Source: Nannocystis bainbridge (GTDB lineage Bacteria; Myxococcota_A; Polyangia; Nannocystales; Nannocystaceae). Taken from it: a DNA stretch of 64,000 bases. Position numbers and translations under genes: made by a program. Position 1 is the first letter of the stretch. Every line of letters starts with the position of its first letter. A model generated the notes under the pieces. That model ran no database searches. It was given only the letters and a program-made list of their open reading frames with translations, and was not told the origin of the DNA. Positions 16,960-25,664 of the stretch are shown here, piece by piece. The stretch is taken from assembly GCF_028368995.1 (NCBI RefSeq), contig NZ_JAQNDL010000001.1:3684001-3748000 (forward strand). Reading direction: 5' to 3'.

Positions 16960-18303
16960 TCAGGGGCAGCTCACCGCCCCCGGCACCTTCGCCGGGTCGG
17001 CGTACCACTTGCTGTCGCTGCCCTGGTACAGCGGGAACGCCGTCGACATGCCGTACTTGGCGAACAGCGAGGTATACGTCGCGTCCGCCACGCCGAAGCC
17101 GTGCGGGTAGCTGGTGAAGCGCGACAGGTGCCCGGTGATCGTAGCCGTCACCGCCTGCACGTACGGCGTCGACGGCGTGCACGGAGCCTCGCCAGTGTCG
17201 CCACTGCCGGTGTCACCATTCCCGGTCTCGCCGCTGCCCGTGTCATCGCCGCCGGTCTCGCCGCCGGTCTCGCTGCCGGTGTCACCATTCCCGGTCTCAC
17301 CGTCCCCGGTCTCACCGGTCCCGGTCTCGCCGTTCCCGCCGCAGTCGGCGCAGATCCGGCGATTGTGCGTACTGAAGAAATCAGCGAGGTACCACGCGTA
17401 GTTGACGTGCTTCGGCGACACGTACGACTTGTCGGCCCCGGCGCCGCTGCCGGCCGGCCACGCGTGGGCCAGGCCCGTCGCGCGGATCTGCGACACCCGC
17501 GGCCCCTCGGCGTCGGCCCACAAGAGCCCCGTCCCGGCCGGCTGATAGCCCTCGAGGTCGGCCACGCTGAAGCCGCCCGCCGAGGACGCCCCGTACAGCT
17601 GCGCCATCACGGCCGCGTTGAGGTCGGCGTAGCCCTGCGCCACCACGTAGTCGCCGGTCCCCGCCAGCACCGACGTCAGCTGGGTCTGGAGCGCCCCCGC
17701 GTTCGACCCGGCCAGGCTCGTGCACAGCGACTTGGCCGCCTGCTGCGTCGTCGACACCTTGCCGATCTGCGACGAGCTGGTGCCGATCGTCGGGCCGGCG
17801 TCGATCCCCACCCCCGCGAACACGTCGGGCGCCACGCAGCCCATCACCATCGCCATGCCGCCGCCCGAAGACAGCCCGGCCACGTAGACCTGGGCCGGGT
17901 CGACATCGAGCGCCGCGTCGGCCTTGAGGTTGGCCGCCAGTTGCAGCAGCGCCCCCGCGTGGCCCTGCGTGCGCGAGTGATTGCCGCCGAAGTAATCCCA
18001 ACAGCCCAGCAGCACCCCGCCGTTCGGCGCGCTCGGGACCGCCACCACCATCCCGTACGCCTCGGCCGCGCTGGCCCAGTTGCCGAGGTCGCGGAACACC
18101 GTCGCCGACTGTGAGCACCCGTGCAGCGCGATCAGCAGGCCGCGGCCCTCGCCGACCACCCCCGCGGTCGCCGGCGTGTACACGTGGGTCGTCATCCCGG
18201 CGACGCTGCGCGAGGTCCATACCCCATTCGCGGCCGCGGGCGTCGGGCCCGCGAGCATACCGACGATAAGGGCGGTGACGAAGATCGGTGCGAATCGCTG
18301 CAT
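16960..18303 (-). CDS. Secreted poly(3-hydroxybutyrate) depolymerase / PHB esterase
   Basis: Product of 447 aa with an N-terminal signal peptide (MQRFAPIFVTALIVGMLAG, cleavage near AAAN). Catalytic domain at ~28-320: the oxyanion motif ALHGCSQSA with His61, and the lipase box GLSSG with nucleophile Ser145, both characteristic of the PHB-depolymerase esterase family. It would hydrolyse extracellular PHB, for example granules from lysed prey, to 3-hydroxybutyrate and oligomers. A hydrophilic GETG/GDTG repeat linker (~325-370) separates a ~70-residue C-terminal domain that may bind polymer. Last gene of an operon, 22 bp after the 3-hydroxybutyrate dehydrogenase stop. Confidence 0.87.
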   Translation of the reverse strand: MQRFAPIFVTALIVGMLAGPTPAAANGVWTSRSVAGMTTHVYTPATAGVVGEGRGLLIALHGCSQSATVFRDLGNWASAAEAYGMVVAVPSAPNGGVLLGCWDYFGGNHSRTQGHAGALLQLAANLKADAALDVDPAQVYVAGLSSGGGMAMVMGCVAPDVFAGVGIDAGPTIGTSSSQIGKVSTTQQAAKSLCTSLAGSNAGALQTQLTSVLAGTGDYVVAQGYADLNAAVMAQLYGASSAGGFSVADLEGYQPAGTGLLWADAEGPRVSQIRATGLAHAWPAGSGAGADKSYVSPKHVNYAWYLADFFSTHNRRICADCGGNGETGTGETGDGETGNGDTGSETGGETGGDDTGSGETGNGDTGSGDTGEAPCTPSTPYVQAVTATITGHLSRFTSYPHGFGVADATYTSLFAKYGMSTAFPLYQGSDSKWYADPAKVPGAVSCP

Positions 18304-18325
18304 GGTCGTGTCCTTCGCTGTGGCG

Positions 18326-19114
18326 TTATTGTGCGGTCCAGGCCCCGTCCATCGTCCAGGCGACGCCGCGGACCTGCGCGGCCGCGTCGCTGCTGAGGAA
18401 GCAGACCAGCTCGGCGAGCTGTTCGGGGGTCACGAATTGGCCGGAGGGCTGCTTCTCGGCCAGCAGCGCGTCACGGGCGTCGTCGAAGGCCAGGCCGCCG
18501 GAGACCGCCCGCGCCTCGACCTGCGCCTGCACCAGCGGCGTCAGCACCCAGCCGGGGCACACCGCGTTGCAGGTGATGTTGGTGCGCGCCGTCTCGAGCG
18601 CCACCACCTTCGTCAACCCGACCAGCCCGTGCTTGGCCGCCACGTACGCCGCCTTGTACGCCGACGCCACCAGCCCGTGCACCGACGCCACGTTGACGAT
18701 CCGGCCCCAGCCCGCGCGGCGCATCCGCGGCAGCGCCAGCCGCGTGGTGTGGAACGCCGAGCTGAGGTTGATCGCCAGCACCGCGTCCCACCGCTCCGGC
18801 GCGAATTCCTCGACCGGCGCCACGTGCTGGATCCCCGCGTTGTTGACGAGGATGTCGACCCCGCCGAACACATCGTCCGCGTAGCGCATCATCGCCTCGA
18901 CGTCGGCCGGCTGCGACACGTCGGCGGCGTGATGGGCCACCCGTCCGCCCACCGGCGCCGCCGCGTCGCGCACCACCGCGAGCGCCGCCTCGATGTCGCC
19001 GAAGCCGTTCAGCAGCACATTGGCGCCCCGCGCCGCCAGGGCCGCGGCGATGCCGAGGCCGATCCCGCTGGTCGAACCGGTGACGAGCGCCGTCTTGCCT
19101 GCGAACTGCGTCAT
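18326..19114 (-). CDS. bdhA: 3-hydroxybutyrate dehydrogenase (SDR)
   Basis: Product of 262 aa. It has the SDR motifs TGSTSGIGLG, NNAG (LVNNAGIQH), the catalytic Ser in NVASVHGLV and the YxxxK motif in AAYVAAKHGL. Features specific for D-3-hydroxybutyrate dehydrogenases are visible: IQHVAPVEEF after NNAG and NAVCPGWVLTPLVQ in the substrate loop. It oxidises (R)-3-hydroxybutyrate to acetoacetate with NAD+. Its ATG overlaps the TGA of the intracellular depolymerase gene (19111-19114), so translation is coupled. The secreted depolymerase follows. The trio makes a logical pathway from polymer to acetoacetate. Confidence 0.9.
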   Translation of the reverse strand: MTQFAGKTALVTGSTSGIGLGIAAALAARGANVLLNGFGDIEAALAVVRDAAAPVGGRVAHHAADVSQPADVEAMMRYADDVFGGVDILVNNAGIQHVAPVEEFAPERWDAVLAINLSSAFHTTRLALPRMRRAGWGRIVNVASVHGLVASAYKAAYVAAKHGLVGLTKVVALETARTNITCNAVCPGWVLTPLVQAQVEARAVSGGLAFDDARDALLAEKQPSGQFVTPEQLAELVCFLSSDAAAQVRGVAWTMDGAWTAQ

Positions 19115-20406
19115 GATCGCTGCCCTCCTGCGAATGCCGGGTCGTGCGCGCGGATGAATGCGCGGACCGCCGGGTAGATCGAGTTGCGCCAGCGCGCGCC
19201 AGAGAAGATCCCGTAGTGGCCAGCGCCCTCGGCCGTGAGCCGCTGCCTGGCGGCCTCGGGCACCCCGCGGCACAGCTCCTGCGCGGCATGGGTCTGGCCG
19301 GCGCCGGTGATGTCGTCCTCCGCGCCCTCGACGGTGAGCACCGCGGTGTCACGAATGTCGCCCGGGCGCACCCGCTCGCCGGCGACCTTCCAGGTGCCGC
19401 GGGCCAGGGCGTGCTCCTGAAACACCAGCCGCACCGTCTCGAGGTAATAGAGCGCGTCCATGTCGAGGACGGCGTTGTATTCGTCGTAGAAGCGCTCGTG
19501 CGCCGCCGCCTGCTCGTCGCGCCCGCGCACGCGGTCGAACCAGTAATCGCGGTAAGCCGCGAAGTGCCGGCGCGGGTTCATCGACACGAACGCGGCCAGC
19601 TGCAAAAACCCCGGGTACACCCGCCGGCCCTCGCCGGGGAAGCCGGCGGGCACGCGGTGCACGAGGTTCTTCTCGAACCACACCAGCGGCCGCTCGGTCG
19701 CCAGGCGATTGACCTGCGTGGGGTTGATGCGCCCGTCGATCGGTCCGCCCATCAAGGTCAGCGAGGCCGCGGTCTCCTCGCCCGCCGAGGCCATGCGGGC
19801 CACCGCGGCCAGGGCCGGGACGGCCGGCTGACAGACGGCGACGACATGGGTGCGCGCCGGGCCGAGCGCGCGCAAGAACCGCTCGAGGTGCAGCACGTAG
19901 TCGTCGAGCCCGAAGAAGCCGGCCGACAGCGGGACCTCGCGCGCGTCCGACCAGTCGGTGACGTAGACGTCGTGATCGGCCGACAGCGAGCGCACGGTGT
20001 CGCGCAGCAGGGTGGCGAAGTGCCCCGACAGCGGGGCGCACAGCAAGACGCGCGGATCGGCGTCGAGGCGCGCGGCCAGCTGAGGATCGTCGGCGTGGCG
20101 AGCGAAGCGTACGAGGCGACACCACGGGGTGTGGGCGACGACCTCCTCGCGGATGCGGACGGGCTGACCGTCGACCTCGACGCTGTCGATGCCGAAGGCG
20201 GGCCGCGGGTGATCCTTGATGATGCGCCGCAGCAATTCCCACCCGGCGGCGGCGGGCCGCCCGAGACCCCCGGGGGCCATGCGCAAGAGCTCCGCGTTGA
20301 CCCGGGAGAGGCCGGCGATCGGTCGCAGCCAGCGGCGCTGCAGGTGGTGGAGCTCGTAGAGCATGCTGGGCGGCAGCATGCCCCGGACTTTGCTGCGCTG
20401 CAACAT
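19111..20406 (-). CDS. phaZ: Intracellular polyhydroxyalkanoate depolymerase
   Basis: Product of 431 aa from ATG 20406, chosen because AAAGGA sits 5 bp before it. The family-typical beginning MLYELHHLQRRWLRPI lies 14 codons in (ATG 20364), so a shorter form is possible. It belongs to the intracellular PHB depolymerase family, with an alpha/beta-hydrolase core that uses a Cys nucleophile in VAVCQPAVPALA (Cys192) instead of Ser. The C-terminal domain of this family is also visible (LYYLETVRLVFQEHALARGTW, then TVEGAEDDITGAGQTHAAQE and GHYGIFSGARWR). It mobilises native PHB granules. First gene of the phaZ-bdhA-depolymerase operon. Confidence 0.92.
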   Translation of the reverse strand: MLQRSKVRGMLPPSMLYELHHLQRRWLRPIAGLSRVNAELLRMAPGGLGRPAAAGWELLRRIIKDHPRPAFGIDSVEVDGQPVRIREEVVAHTPWCRLVRFARHADDPQLAARLDADPRVLLCAPLSGHFATLLRDTVRSLSADHDVYVTDWSDAREVPLSAGFFGLDDYVLHLERFLRALGPARTHVVAVCQPAVPALAAVARMASAGEETAASLTLMGGPIDGRINPTQVNRLATERPLVWFEKNLVHRVPAGFPGEGRRVYPGFLQLAAFVSMNPRRHFAAYRDYWFDRVRGRDEQAAAHERFYDEYNAVLDMDALYYLETVRLVFQEHALARGTWKVAGERVRPGDIRDTAVLTVEGAEDDITGAGQTHAAQELCRGVPEAARQRLTAEGAGHYGIFSGARWRNSIYPAVRAFIRAHDPAFAGGQRS

Positions 20407-21144
20407 AGATTCCTTTAAATGGGCGGATTCCTGAGGCTGTCGAGCGGGGGGCATGTTGCGGCGCAGCAAATACTTCTGCGTGTGCAGGCGGGGCGCGGGC
20501 TCGAGCTTTCGAGGGCCCGGTACTCCTGCCGAGGAGTGCTCGAGCTGCCGAGGGGCTCGGTGCTCGAGCTGCCGAGGGGCCCGGTGTTCCTGCTTCGCGA
20601 ATTGCCGACAGCGCCTCGCGGGGGTCCGGGGAAGGGTCGCCCGCCTCGGCGCGGGCTCTACAGACGTGTCCCGAGGATCCGCGGGCGAGGTAAGCGTGCA
20701 GGCCAAAGCTTGGCAGCGAGGAGAATGGTGTGAGCATGGGTCACTCCGGACTGGCCCGGACACGAGCCATGGGATGAAGCTAAACGAGATGGATCCGCGG
20801 TGCCAGGATTTAAATGCATGCAACCGTGCTTGGGGCGCACCTGTTGTTATTGGTGATGCCCAACGATATTTGGTGAGAAAGCACGAATCGTCGGAGCTGG
20901 CGCGGCGCATGCGATTCGATACTCTGGTGCCGTGGCCAGGGCGACTCACATGTCCGAGACGGTGATGCCGAGGGGCGGCGGAGGAAGAACCGACTGCGCC
21001 CGGGCAGCGCCGCGTCTATCTCGGGGCGAGGCGAAGAGGTTGCCGCTGGATGCGGGCTGCACGGATGCGGCCGTCGTGGGCCCTCCCCCTGTCGTGGATT
21101 TGGTAGTCCACGAGAGAAGGACGGCACGACCGACGAGTCGCCGC
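20407..21144. other. Intergenic region, 738 bp, with 24-bp repeats and a lower-GC segment
   Basis: Between divergently and convergently placed minus-strand genes. It holds a 24-bp direct repeat (20536-20559 and 20560-20583, units GTGCTCGAGCTGCCGAGGGG plus CTCG or CCCG, with a partial copy before at ~20519). A lower-GC stretch lies at ~20760-20900. The phaZ promoter should lie here. No gene with credible start and composition was seen. Confidence 0.6.
20519..20590. repeat. 24-bp tandem direct repeat, two full and two partial units
   Basis: Units 20536-20559 and 20560-20583 differ at one position (CTCG versus CCCG end). Truncated related sequence flanks both sides. The repeat sits ~130 bp upstream of the phaZ start, in its leader or promoter region. 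Confidence 0.75.
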
Positions 21145-22641
21145 TTACTCTGCTGGCGCCGGCTCGGCGGTCTCTTCGCCCTCTTGCCCGGGCTCGATCA
21201 CCCCGAGCGGCAGTCGGCGGTCTTCGACCGGGTCGGTGCCCCGGCGCACGCGCACCAGCGTGCCCGGGTCGCCGGCGTGCTCGAGCAGCGAGTTCCAGCC
21301 GGGGGGCACGTTCGGCGAGGTGGCCGCGTAGACGCGGGCGGCGTCCTTCGGCGACAGGTTGATGCAGCCGTGGCTGCGGCGCTTGCCGAAATCGTCGTGC
21401 CAGTACGAGGCGTGCAGGGCGTAGCGCCGGTGGAAATACTGCACCCACGGCACGCCCTCGACGAAGTACGGGTCCTCGGCGTTGGGGCCGCTGCGCATGG
21501 TGGCGACGGCCAGCTTCTCGTAGATGCGGAACAGGCCCGGCGGGGTGCCGGTGCCGCCGGCGCCGCTCGAGATCAGGGTGACGAACTCGGGCGATTGGCC
21601 GCGCATCACGGCCAATGTCTGCTGCCCGAGCTCGACGTCGATCCACACCTCGTCCGCGCGCGCCTCGGCCAGCGTGGGGCCGGGGATCCAATAGTTCATG
21701 TCAGCAGCGACGACGTAGGCATCGTTGCCCGGGCCCGCGCCGTCCGGCACGGCGTACCACGATTCCTCGCCGACGACGATCGGCGTCGGGTCGACGGCCA
21801 GCGATGCGTGGTACTCGACGGTGCCGACCTGCTTCGCGTTCGTGGCCGGAGCGTCGCGCAGCACCGCGGGGTGGCCGACGGCCCATGCGGGCCGGAGTCC
21901 GGACGCGACCGGCTCACGCGCGAGCTCGCGGCCGGCGAACAGGCTCGGCGCGGCGATCTTCATGTCGCGGGCCGGGGTGGCGCGCTCATCGGCGTCGATG
22001 AGCATCAGGCCGGCGCGCCGGGTCTTGGTGCGGAGGAAGGTGTACTGCCGATCGGGCTCGAGCCAGTCGATCGGCGGGTCGTTGCGGACCAGCGCGTAGC
22101 GGTCGAGGTAGCGCGGGACCCTGGCGATCGCGCCGGTCTTGCGGTCGAGGATCTTCGGCCGGGCGTAGATGAACGGCAACATCTGCTCCGCCGCGAGCTC
22201 CGGCTGGATCTGCGCCGGACCCTTGCTGGTACCCGCGTGCTCGAGGCACACGAAGCCGCCCTGCTCGACCCGCGCCCAGCCCTCGCCCTCGCAGCCCGGC
22301 CCGGGTTCGACGCCGAAGATGGCGAACGGCCGCCGCGGCTCGGTCCGCCCGCGACGCCCGCCGCGGCGGTTCGGCGCGGCGTAGACGAGCGCGCCCGAGC
22401 GCACGACCCGGTGACCGACCGGCGTGGCGGTCTCGACCGATCTCTCGCTCGGCGTCGGCCCGGCCACCGCCGGCTCCTCGACGGGGTCCGGCGATGCCTC
22501 GTCGCTCGCCGCCGGCTCGCTCTCCGACACCTCCGCCAGCCCAGCCGGCGGCGCCGAACAGGCCGCGAGCACGGCGCTCACGAGCGCGAAGCAGAAACCA
22601 GAGCGAAGGGGCGCCGGAACATCTCGCGGCGAGCGCGGCAT
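21145..22641 (-). CDS. L,D-transpeptidase (YkuD) lipoprotein with SH3-like regions
   Basis: Product of 498 aa with lipoprotein signal ALVSAVLAACSAPP. Residues ~30-70 are an acidic/Pro linker. Residues ~75-330 contain SH3b-like segments (GALVYAAPNRRG, HPAVLRDAPATNAKQVGTV). The YkuD domain at ~335-460 shows the strand QTLAVMRGQSPEFVTLISSG and the catalytic motif HASYWHDDFGKRRSHGCINL, with Cys426. Such enzymes make 3-3 peptidoglycan cross-links or attach proteins to the wall. It is large for the family because of the extra N-terminal part. Monocistronic, anchored in the periplasm. Confidence 0.92.
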   Translation of the reverse strand: MPRSPRDVPAPLRSGFCFALVSAVLAACSAPPAGLAEVSESEPAASDEASPDPVEEPAVAGPTPSERSVETATPVGHRVVRSGALVYAAPNRRGGRRGRTEPRRPFAIFGVEPGPGCEGEGWARVEQGGFVCLEHAGTSKGPAQIQPELAAEQMLPFIYARPKILDRKTGAIARVPRYLDRYALVRNDPPIDWLEPDRQYTFLRTKTRRAGLMLIDADERATPARDMKIAAPSLFAGRELAREPVASGLRPAWAVGHPAVLRDAPATNAKQVGTVEYHASLAVDPTPIVVGEESWYAVPDGAGPGNDAYVVAADMNYWIPGPTLAEARADEVWIDVELGQQTLAVMRGQSPEFVTLISSGAGGTGTPPGLFRIYEKLAVATMRSGPNAEDPYFVEGVPWVQYFHRRYALHASYWHDDFGKRRSHGCINLSPKDAARVYAATSPNVPPGWNSLLEHAGDPGTLVRVRRGTDPVEDRRLPLGVIEPGQEGEETAEPAPAE

Positions 22642-23076
22642 ACGACCGCATTGTCCTCCTGCGCGAGGGTGCGGGCAAATAACGAGCGCGCCGCCTCTAA
22701 CCGGGTCTGCCCGCCGCGTGCGAGTCCGCCGATGCCCACCTCCGAGACTGCGGCGCCTCGTCCGCGGTCCGACCTCCGCCCCGCGGGTCCACCGATGTCG
22801 GTCGGCGGAACTTGCGCCACTCGCGTTTTCGCGCCGTGGCTTTCAGGCCAGGCCGCATTCTCGACTCTGGGGAGTGCCATGATTTGGCGAGTGCCAGGAT
22901 TGGCGCGGTACGCCGAGAATGATGTTACTCGACGTACTCCGTTCGACAGCCGCAACCATCGCCATGCGGGTGTCGAGGGTCGGCGTTCGCTGCGAGATCG
23001 AAGTCGCGAGTTCGTGGAGCATCCAGGCGCCGATCATCCGCACAGCTCCCGATCGTGCGCCCACGCAGCTCGCCGA
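22642..23076. other. Intergenic region, 435 bp, no gene seen
   Basis: Lies between two minus-strand genes. It includes the presumed promoter of the L,D-transpeptidase gene (near 22650-22900, with somewhat lower GC around 22870-22980). No hairpin, RNA gene or credible ORF was recognised. Confidence 0.45.
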
Positions 23077-23589
23077 TCACCCGGGCTCGCGGATCCACGC
23101 TCGTACGGCCGCGTCGTAAGCAGCCTGCTTCTGCTCGAGCAGCGCCAGCGCGTCCGCGAGGCTGTCGCGGCACTGCTCCTGATAGGCCTCCGCGTTCAGG
23201 CTCATCAGCGCGGCGCGGCAGGCGTCGCCGACGACGATCGCCACGGGCGAGTGGATCCTGGCGCCGGCGTGCCAGCGCCCCAGCCCGAAGATCCACTCCA
23301 TCTCGTCGCCCCACGAGTACGACAGCTCGCGCAGGTCGACGACGAGGCCGCTCGCGCTCCAGGCGGCGAGCGCCATCTTCACGACGGCCGTGATGTAGAG
23401 GGCGTCCGGCTGCCCCTGCGAGCCAGAGCGGTAGGCCCCGCGGAACCGGACGATCACGAACTCCCGGCCCGAGCGCGCCCCGTCGTCGGGCACGAGGACC
23501 TCGCTCTCGAGCGCGCTCAGGTCGGTGAGCCGGACCTCTCGCAGCGCCAAGCCGTCCAGCACGACGGACCTCATCGGCTCGCTCCGCAT
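23077..23589 (-). CDS. Hypothetical cytoplasmic protein
   Basis: Product of 170 aa; the start at 23589 is tentative, since an ATG at 23574 would drop five residues. A compact alpha/beta pattern is seen: EFVIVRFRGAYRS, ALYITAVVKMALAAW, GLVVDLRELSYSWGDEMEWI, VAIVVGDACRAALMS. A final helix follows (ADALALLEQKQAAYDAAVRA). The layout, with a strand ending in LVVDLRELSYSWG, recalls STAS or enoyl-CoA-hydratase-like folds, but no catalytic motif is clear. A palindrome-family element (23590-23615) directly abuts the start codon. Function unknown. Confidence 0.7.
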   Translation of the reverse strand: MRSEPMRSVVLDGLALREVRLTDLSALESEVLVPDDGARSGREFVIVRFRGAYRSGSQGQPDALYITAVVKMALAAWSASGLVVDLRELSYSWGDEMEWIFGLGRWHAGARIHSPVAIVVGDACRAALMSLNAEAYQEQCRDSLADALALLEQKQAAYDAAVRAWIREPG

Positions 23590-23615
23590 GATGCTGTCCC
23601 CCAGGACATGTCCGG
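23590..23615. repeat. ACATGTCC palindrome element at a gene start
   Basis: ATGCTGTCCCCCAGGACATG followed by TCCGGAGA: two overlapping inverted half-sites (CTGTCC/GGACA and GGACATGTCC). It sits immediately upstream of the minus-strand hypothetical gene, so it would be in its 5' leader or promoter. Confidence 0.7.
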
Positions 23616-23830
23616 AGAGACCGGGGCCGGGGGTGCCTCACTCACGAAGACCTGCGATCGCACGCGCTTCACGGGTCACCGACAGTGCCAAACGGAGCCA
23701 CACGCCGCAAGGCGATCGAGCCGGCGACCCGCTCGACCCTCGTCGCCCTCGGCGGTCCGCAGCGCTCGCAGATCCTTCGCGCCGCGAGGGCGCTGCGCGA
23801 GCCCCTGCCCCACGGGGGTCCAACCCGGCC

Positions 23831-25189
23831 ATGAACGGTGTTCTGGACCCGATCACGAGCCCTCCCACGGACTGGCGTCGGGCGGTCCTTTCGGCTACGG
23901 TCCCGCTCGCCGGCATGTCGTCTCTCTGCTGCGTCTCCCTGATGGTATGGCTGCTCGGGGCGCCAGCGGGCCCCACGACGACGAACGCGGGCGCGCTGGC
24001 CCAACCGGCCAACCCCAAGGCCGAGCGGACCGCGCGGGCCGCCAAGTTCTTCGAGGGCGGGCGCTACGTCGAGGCCGCGCTCGAGTTCGAGGCGCTGCGG
24101 CGCGATTTCCCCGACGACCCGTCGATCCTCTTCAACGCCGCCGCCAGCCGCGACTCTGCCGGTCACTTCGCGCACGCGGTCGCCTACGTGCGCGAGTACC
24201 TGACGCGCAAGGACATCGGGCCCGACGATCGCAAGCAGGGCGAGGAGCAGCTCGAGGAGTCGGCGCGCAAGGTGACGCCGGTGGCGGTGACGATCACGCT
24301 GCCGCTCGAGGGCCCGCAGACCGTGACCGTGCTCGCGCGCCACGTGGCCGACAGCCCGGCGGACCTGCGGCCCGATCTGTCGTTCGCGCTGAAGAGCCCG
24401 CGACAGCCGCTGAAGCTCGAGCTCGACCCGGGCACGTGGATCGTGCGGGTGGAGGGCGCGGCGTACGAGCCGGTGGAGCAGCAGGTGACGGTCGGCTCGG
24501 CTCCGCTGGCGATCTCGCTGCGACCCCAGCTGACGCCGCTGACGCCACCGGTGGATCGCGAGCCGCCGCCGCAGACAGGCGTGGTGCCGCTCGAGGTCGT
24601 CAAGACGACGACGCGCGGCCTCTTCATCAGCGGCGGCGCGGCGGCTATTGCCGGGCTCGGGTTCATCGGCGGCGGCGTGGGGATGATCCACGGCCAGCGC
24701 GTCAAGTCGTGCGAGGATCCGACGCTCGCGGATTGCCGGCGCCGGTTCGCCAGCGGGTTCGTGTTCCGCAACCTCGGCTCGACGTTCCTCGGCGCGGGGG
24801 CGGGCTTGGCCGTCAGCGCGCTGGTGTGGCGCGCCGACGACCCGCGCAAGCGCATGATCGCGTGGAGCGCCCTGGCGGCGGTCGGCGGCGTAGGCCTGAT
24901 CCTCGGCGAGGTGCTGCTGGTGCGCGGCACGATCCCGTTCAGCCGCGACAACGCGAGCCCGCAGGGCACCCTCGACGGCTGGCCCGAGCACTGGAGCGAG
25001 CATCGCCACTCGGGGCTGCCCGCCCTGGCCGCGACGGTGCGCGGGCTCGGCGTCGGCCTGCTTGCGGGCGCGATCACGGGGCTCGTCGTCCAGCGCAAGC
25101 ACCTCGGCCCCGGCGGCGCGCGGGCGATCCGCGTCGCACCGAGCGCAGGCCCGGGCCAGACCGGCCTCGTGCTGTCCGGGAAGTTTTAA
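23831..25189 (+). CDS. TPR/PEGA-like membrane protein
   Basis: Product of 452 aa. An N-terminal hydrophobic segment (~20-45) may be a membrane anchor. A tetratricopeptide-like pair at ~55-115 reads ARAAKFFEGGRYVEAALEFE then DPSILFNAAASRDSAGHFAH. It is followed by a beta-rich domain (~125-210, LELDPGTWIVRVEGAAYEPV) like a PEGA carrier domain. Four to five hydrophobic helices occupy ~245-430. This TPR-PEGA-TM architecture is common among cell-envelope proteins next to kinases in myxobacteria; the biochemical role is unknown. Transcribed alone. Confidence 0.8.
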   Translation: MNGVLDPITSPPTDWRRAVLSATVPLAGMSSLCCVSLMVWLLGAPAGPTTTNAGALAQPANPKAERTARAAKFFEGGRYVEAALEFEALRRDFPDDPSILFNAAASRDSAGHFAHAVAYVREYLTRKDIGPDDRKQGEEQLEESARKVTPVAVTITLPLEGPQTVTVLARHVADSPADLRPDLSFALKSPRQPLKLELDPGTWIVRVEGAAYEPVEQQVTVGSAPLAISLRPQLTPLTPPVDREPPPQTGVVPLEVVKTTTRGLFISGGAAAIAGLGFIGGGVGMIHGQRVKSCEDPTLADCRRRFASGFVFRNLGSTFLGAGAGLAVSALVWRADDPRKRMIAWSALAAVGGVGLILGEVLLVRGTIPFSRDNASPQGTLDGWPEHWSEHRHSGLPALAATVRGLGVGLLAGAITGLVVQRKHLGPGGARAIRVAPSAGPGQTGLVLSGKF

Positions 25190-25319
25190 ATCATCATCGC
25201 AGCCGCAGGCCCGTCCGAGCCCGCGTCGCTGTGGGCCCGATTAGAGCGACTCGGTGCGGCGATTCCGTCTGCGGCCTCTCGGCGCCCATCACTTTCAATC
25301 GCGTCTCGCGCATGCGAGA

Positions 25320-25664
25320 CGAAGCATCGTCACGGCTGCCGGACCGCGCGGCAGCGCGGCGATTCGCCGGGGTGCACGCTCTTGCATACGAAGCATCGTC
25401 ACGGCTGCCGGGCAGCGCGGCAGCGCCGCGATTCGCCGGGGCGCACGCTCTTGCCCACGAAGCATCGTCACGGCTGCCGGACCGCCCGGCAGCGCCGCGA
25501 TTCGCCGGGGCGCAGGCTCTTGCCTACGAAGCGTCGTCACGGCTGCAGGACCGCACGGCAGCGCGGCGATTCGCCGGGGCGCAGGCTCTTGCCTACGAAG
25601 CGTCGTCACGGCTGCAGGACCGCGCGGCAGCGCGGCGATTCGCCGGGGTGCAGGCTCTTGCATA
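25320..25664. repeat. 69-bp tandem repeat array, five units
   Basis: Units begin CGAAGC(A/G)TCGTCACGGCT at 25320, 25389, 25458, 25527 and 25596, an exact 69-bp period (23 codons, so all frames stay open). Each contains GCGGCGATTCGCCGGGG and GCTCTTGC. Partial units flank the array. The last unit overlaps the 3' end of the minus-strand TlpA-like gene, whose final ~19 codons are repeat-derived. Confidence 0.93.

Noticed and set aside
25320..25664. Possible coding repeat protein in the 69-bp array
   Set aside because: All six frames stay open because the unit is a multiple of three and GC-rich; no frame has a start and ribosome site, except the minus frame that is the end of the TlpA-like gene.
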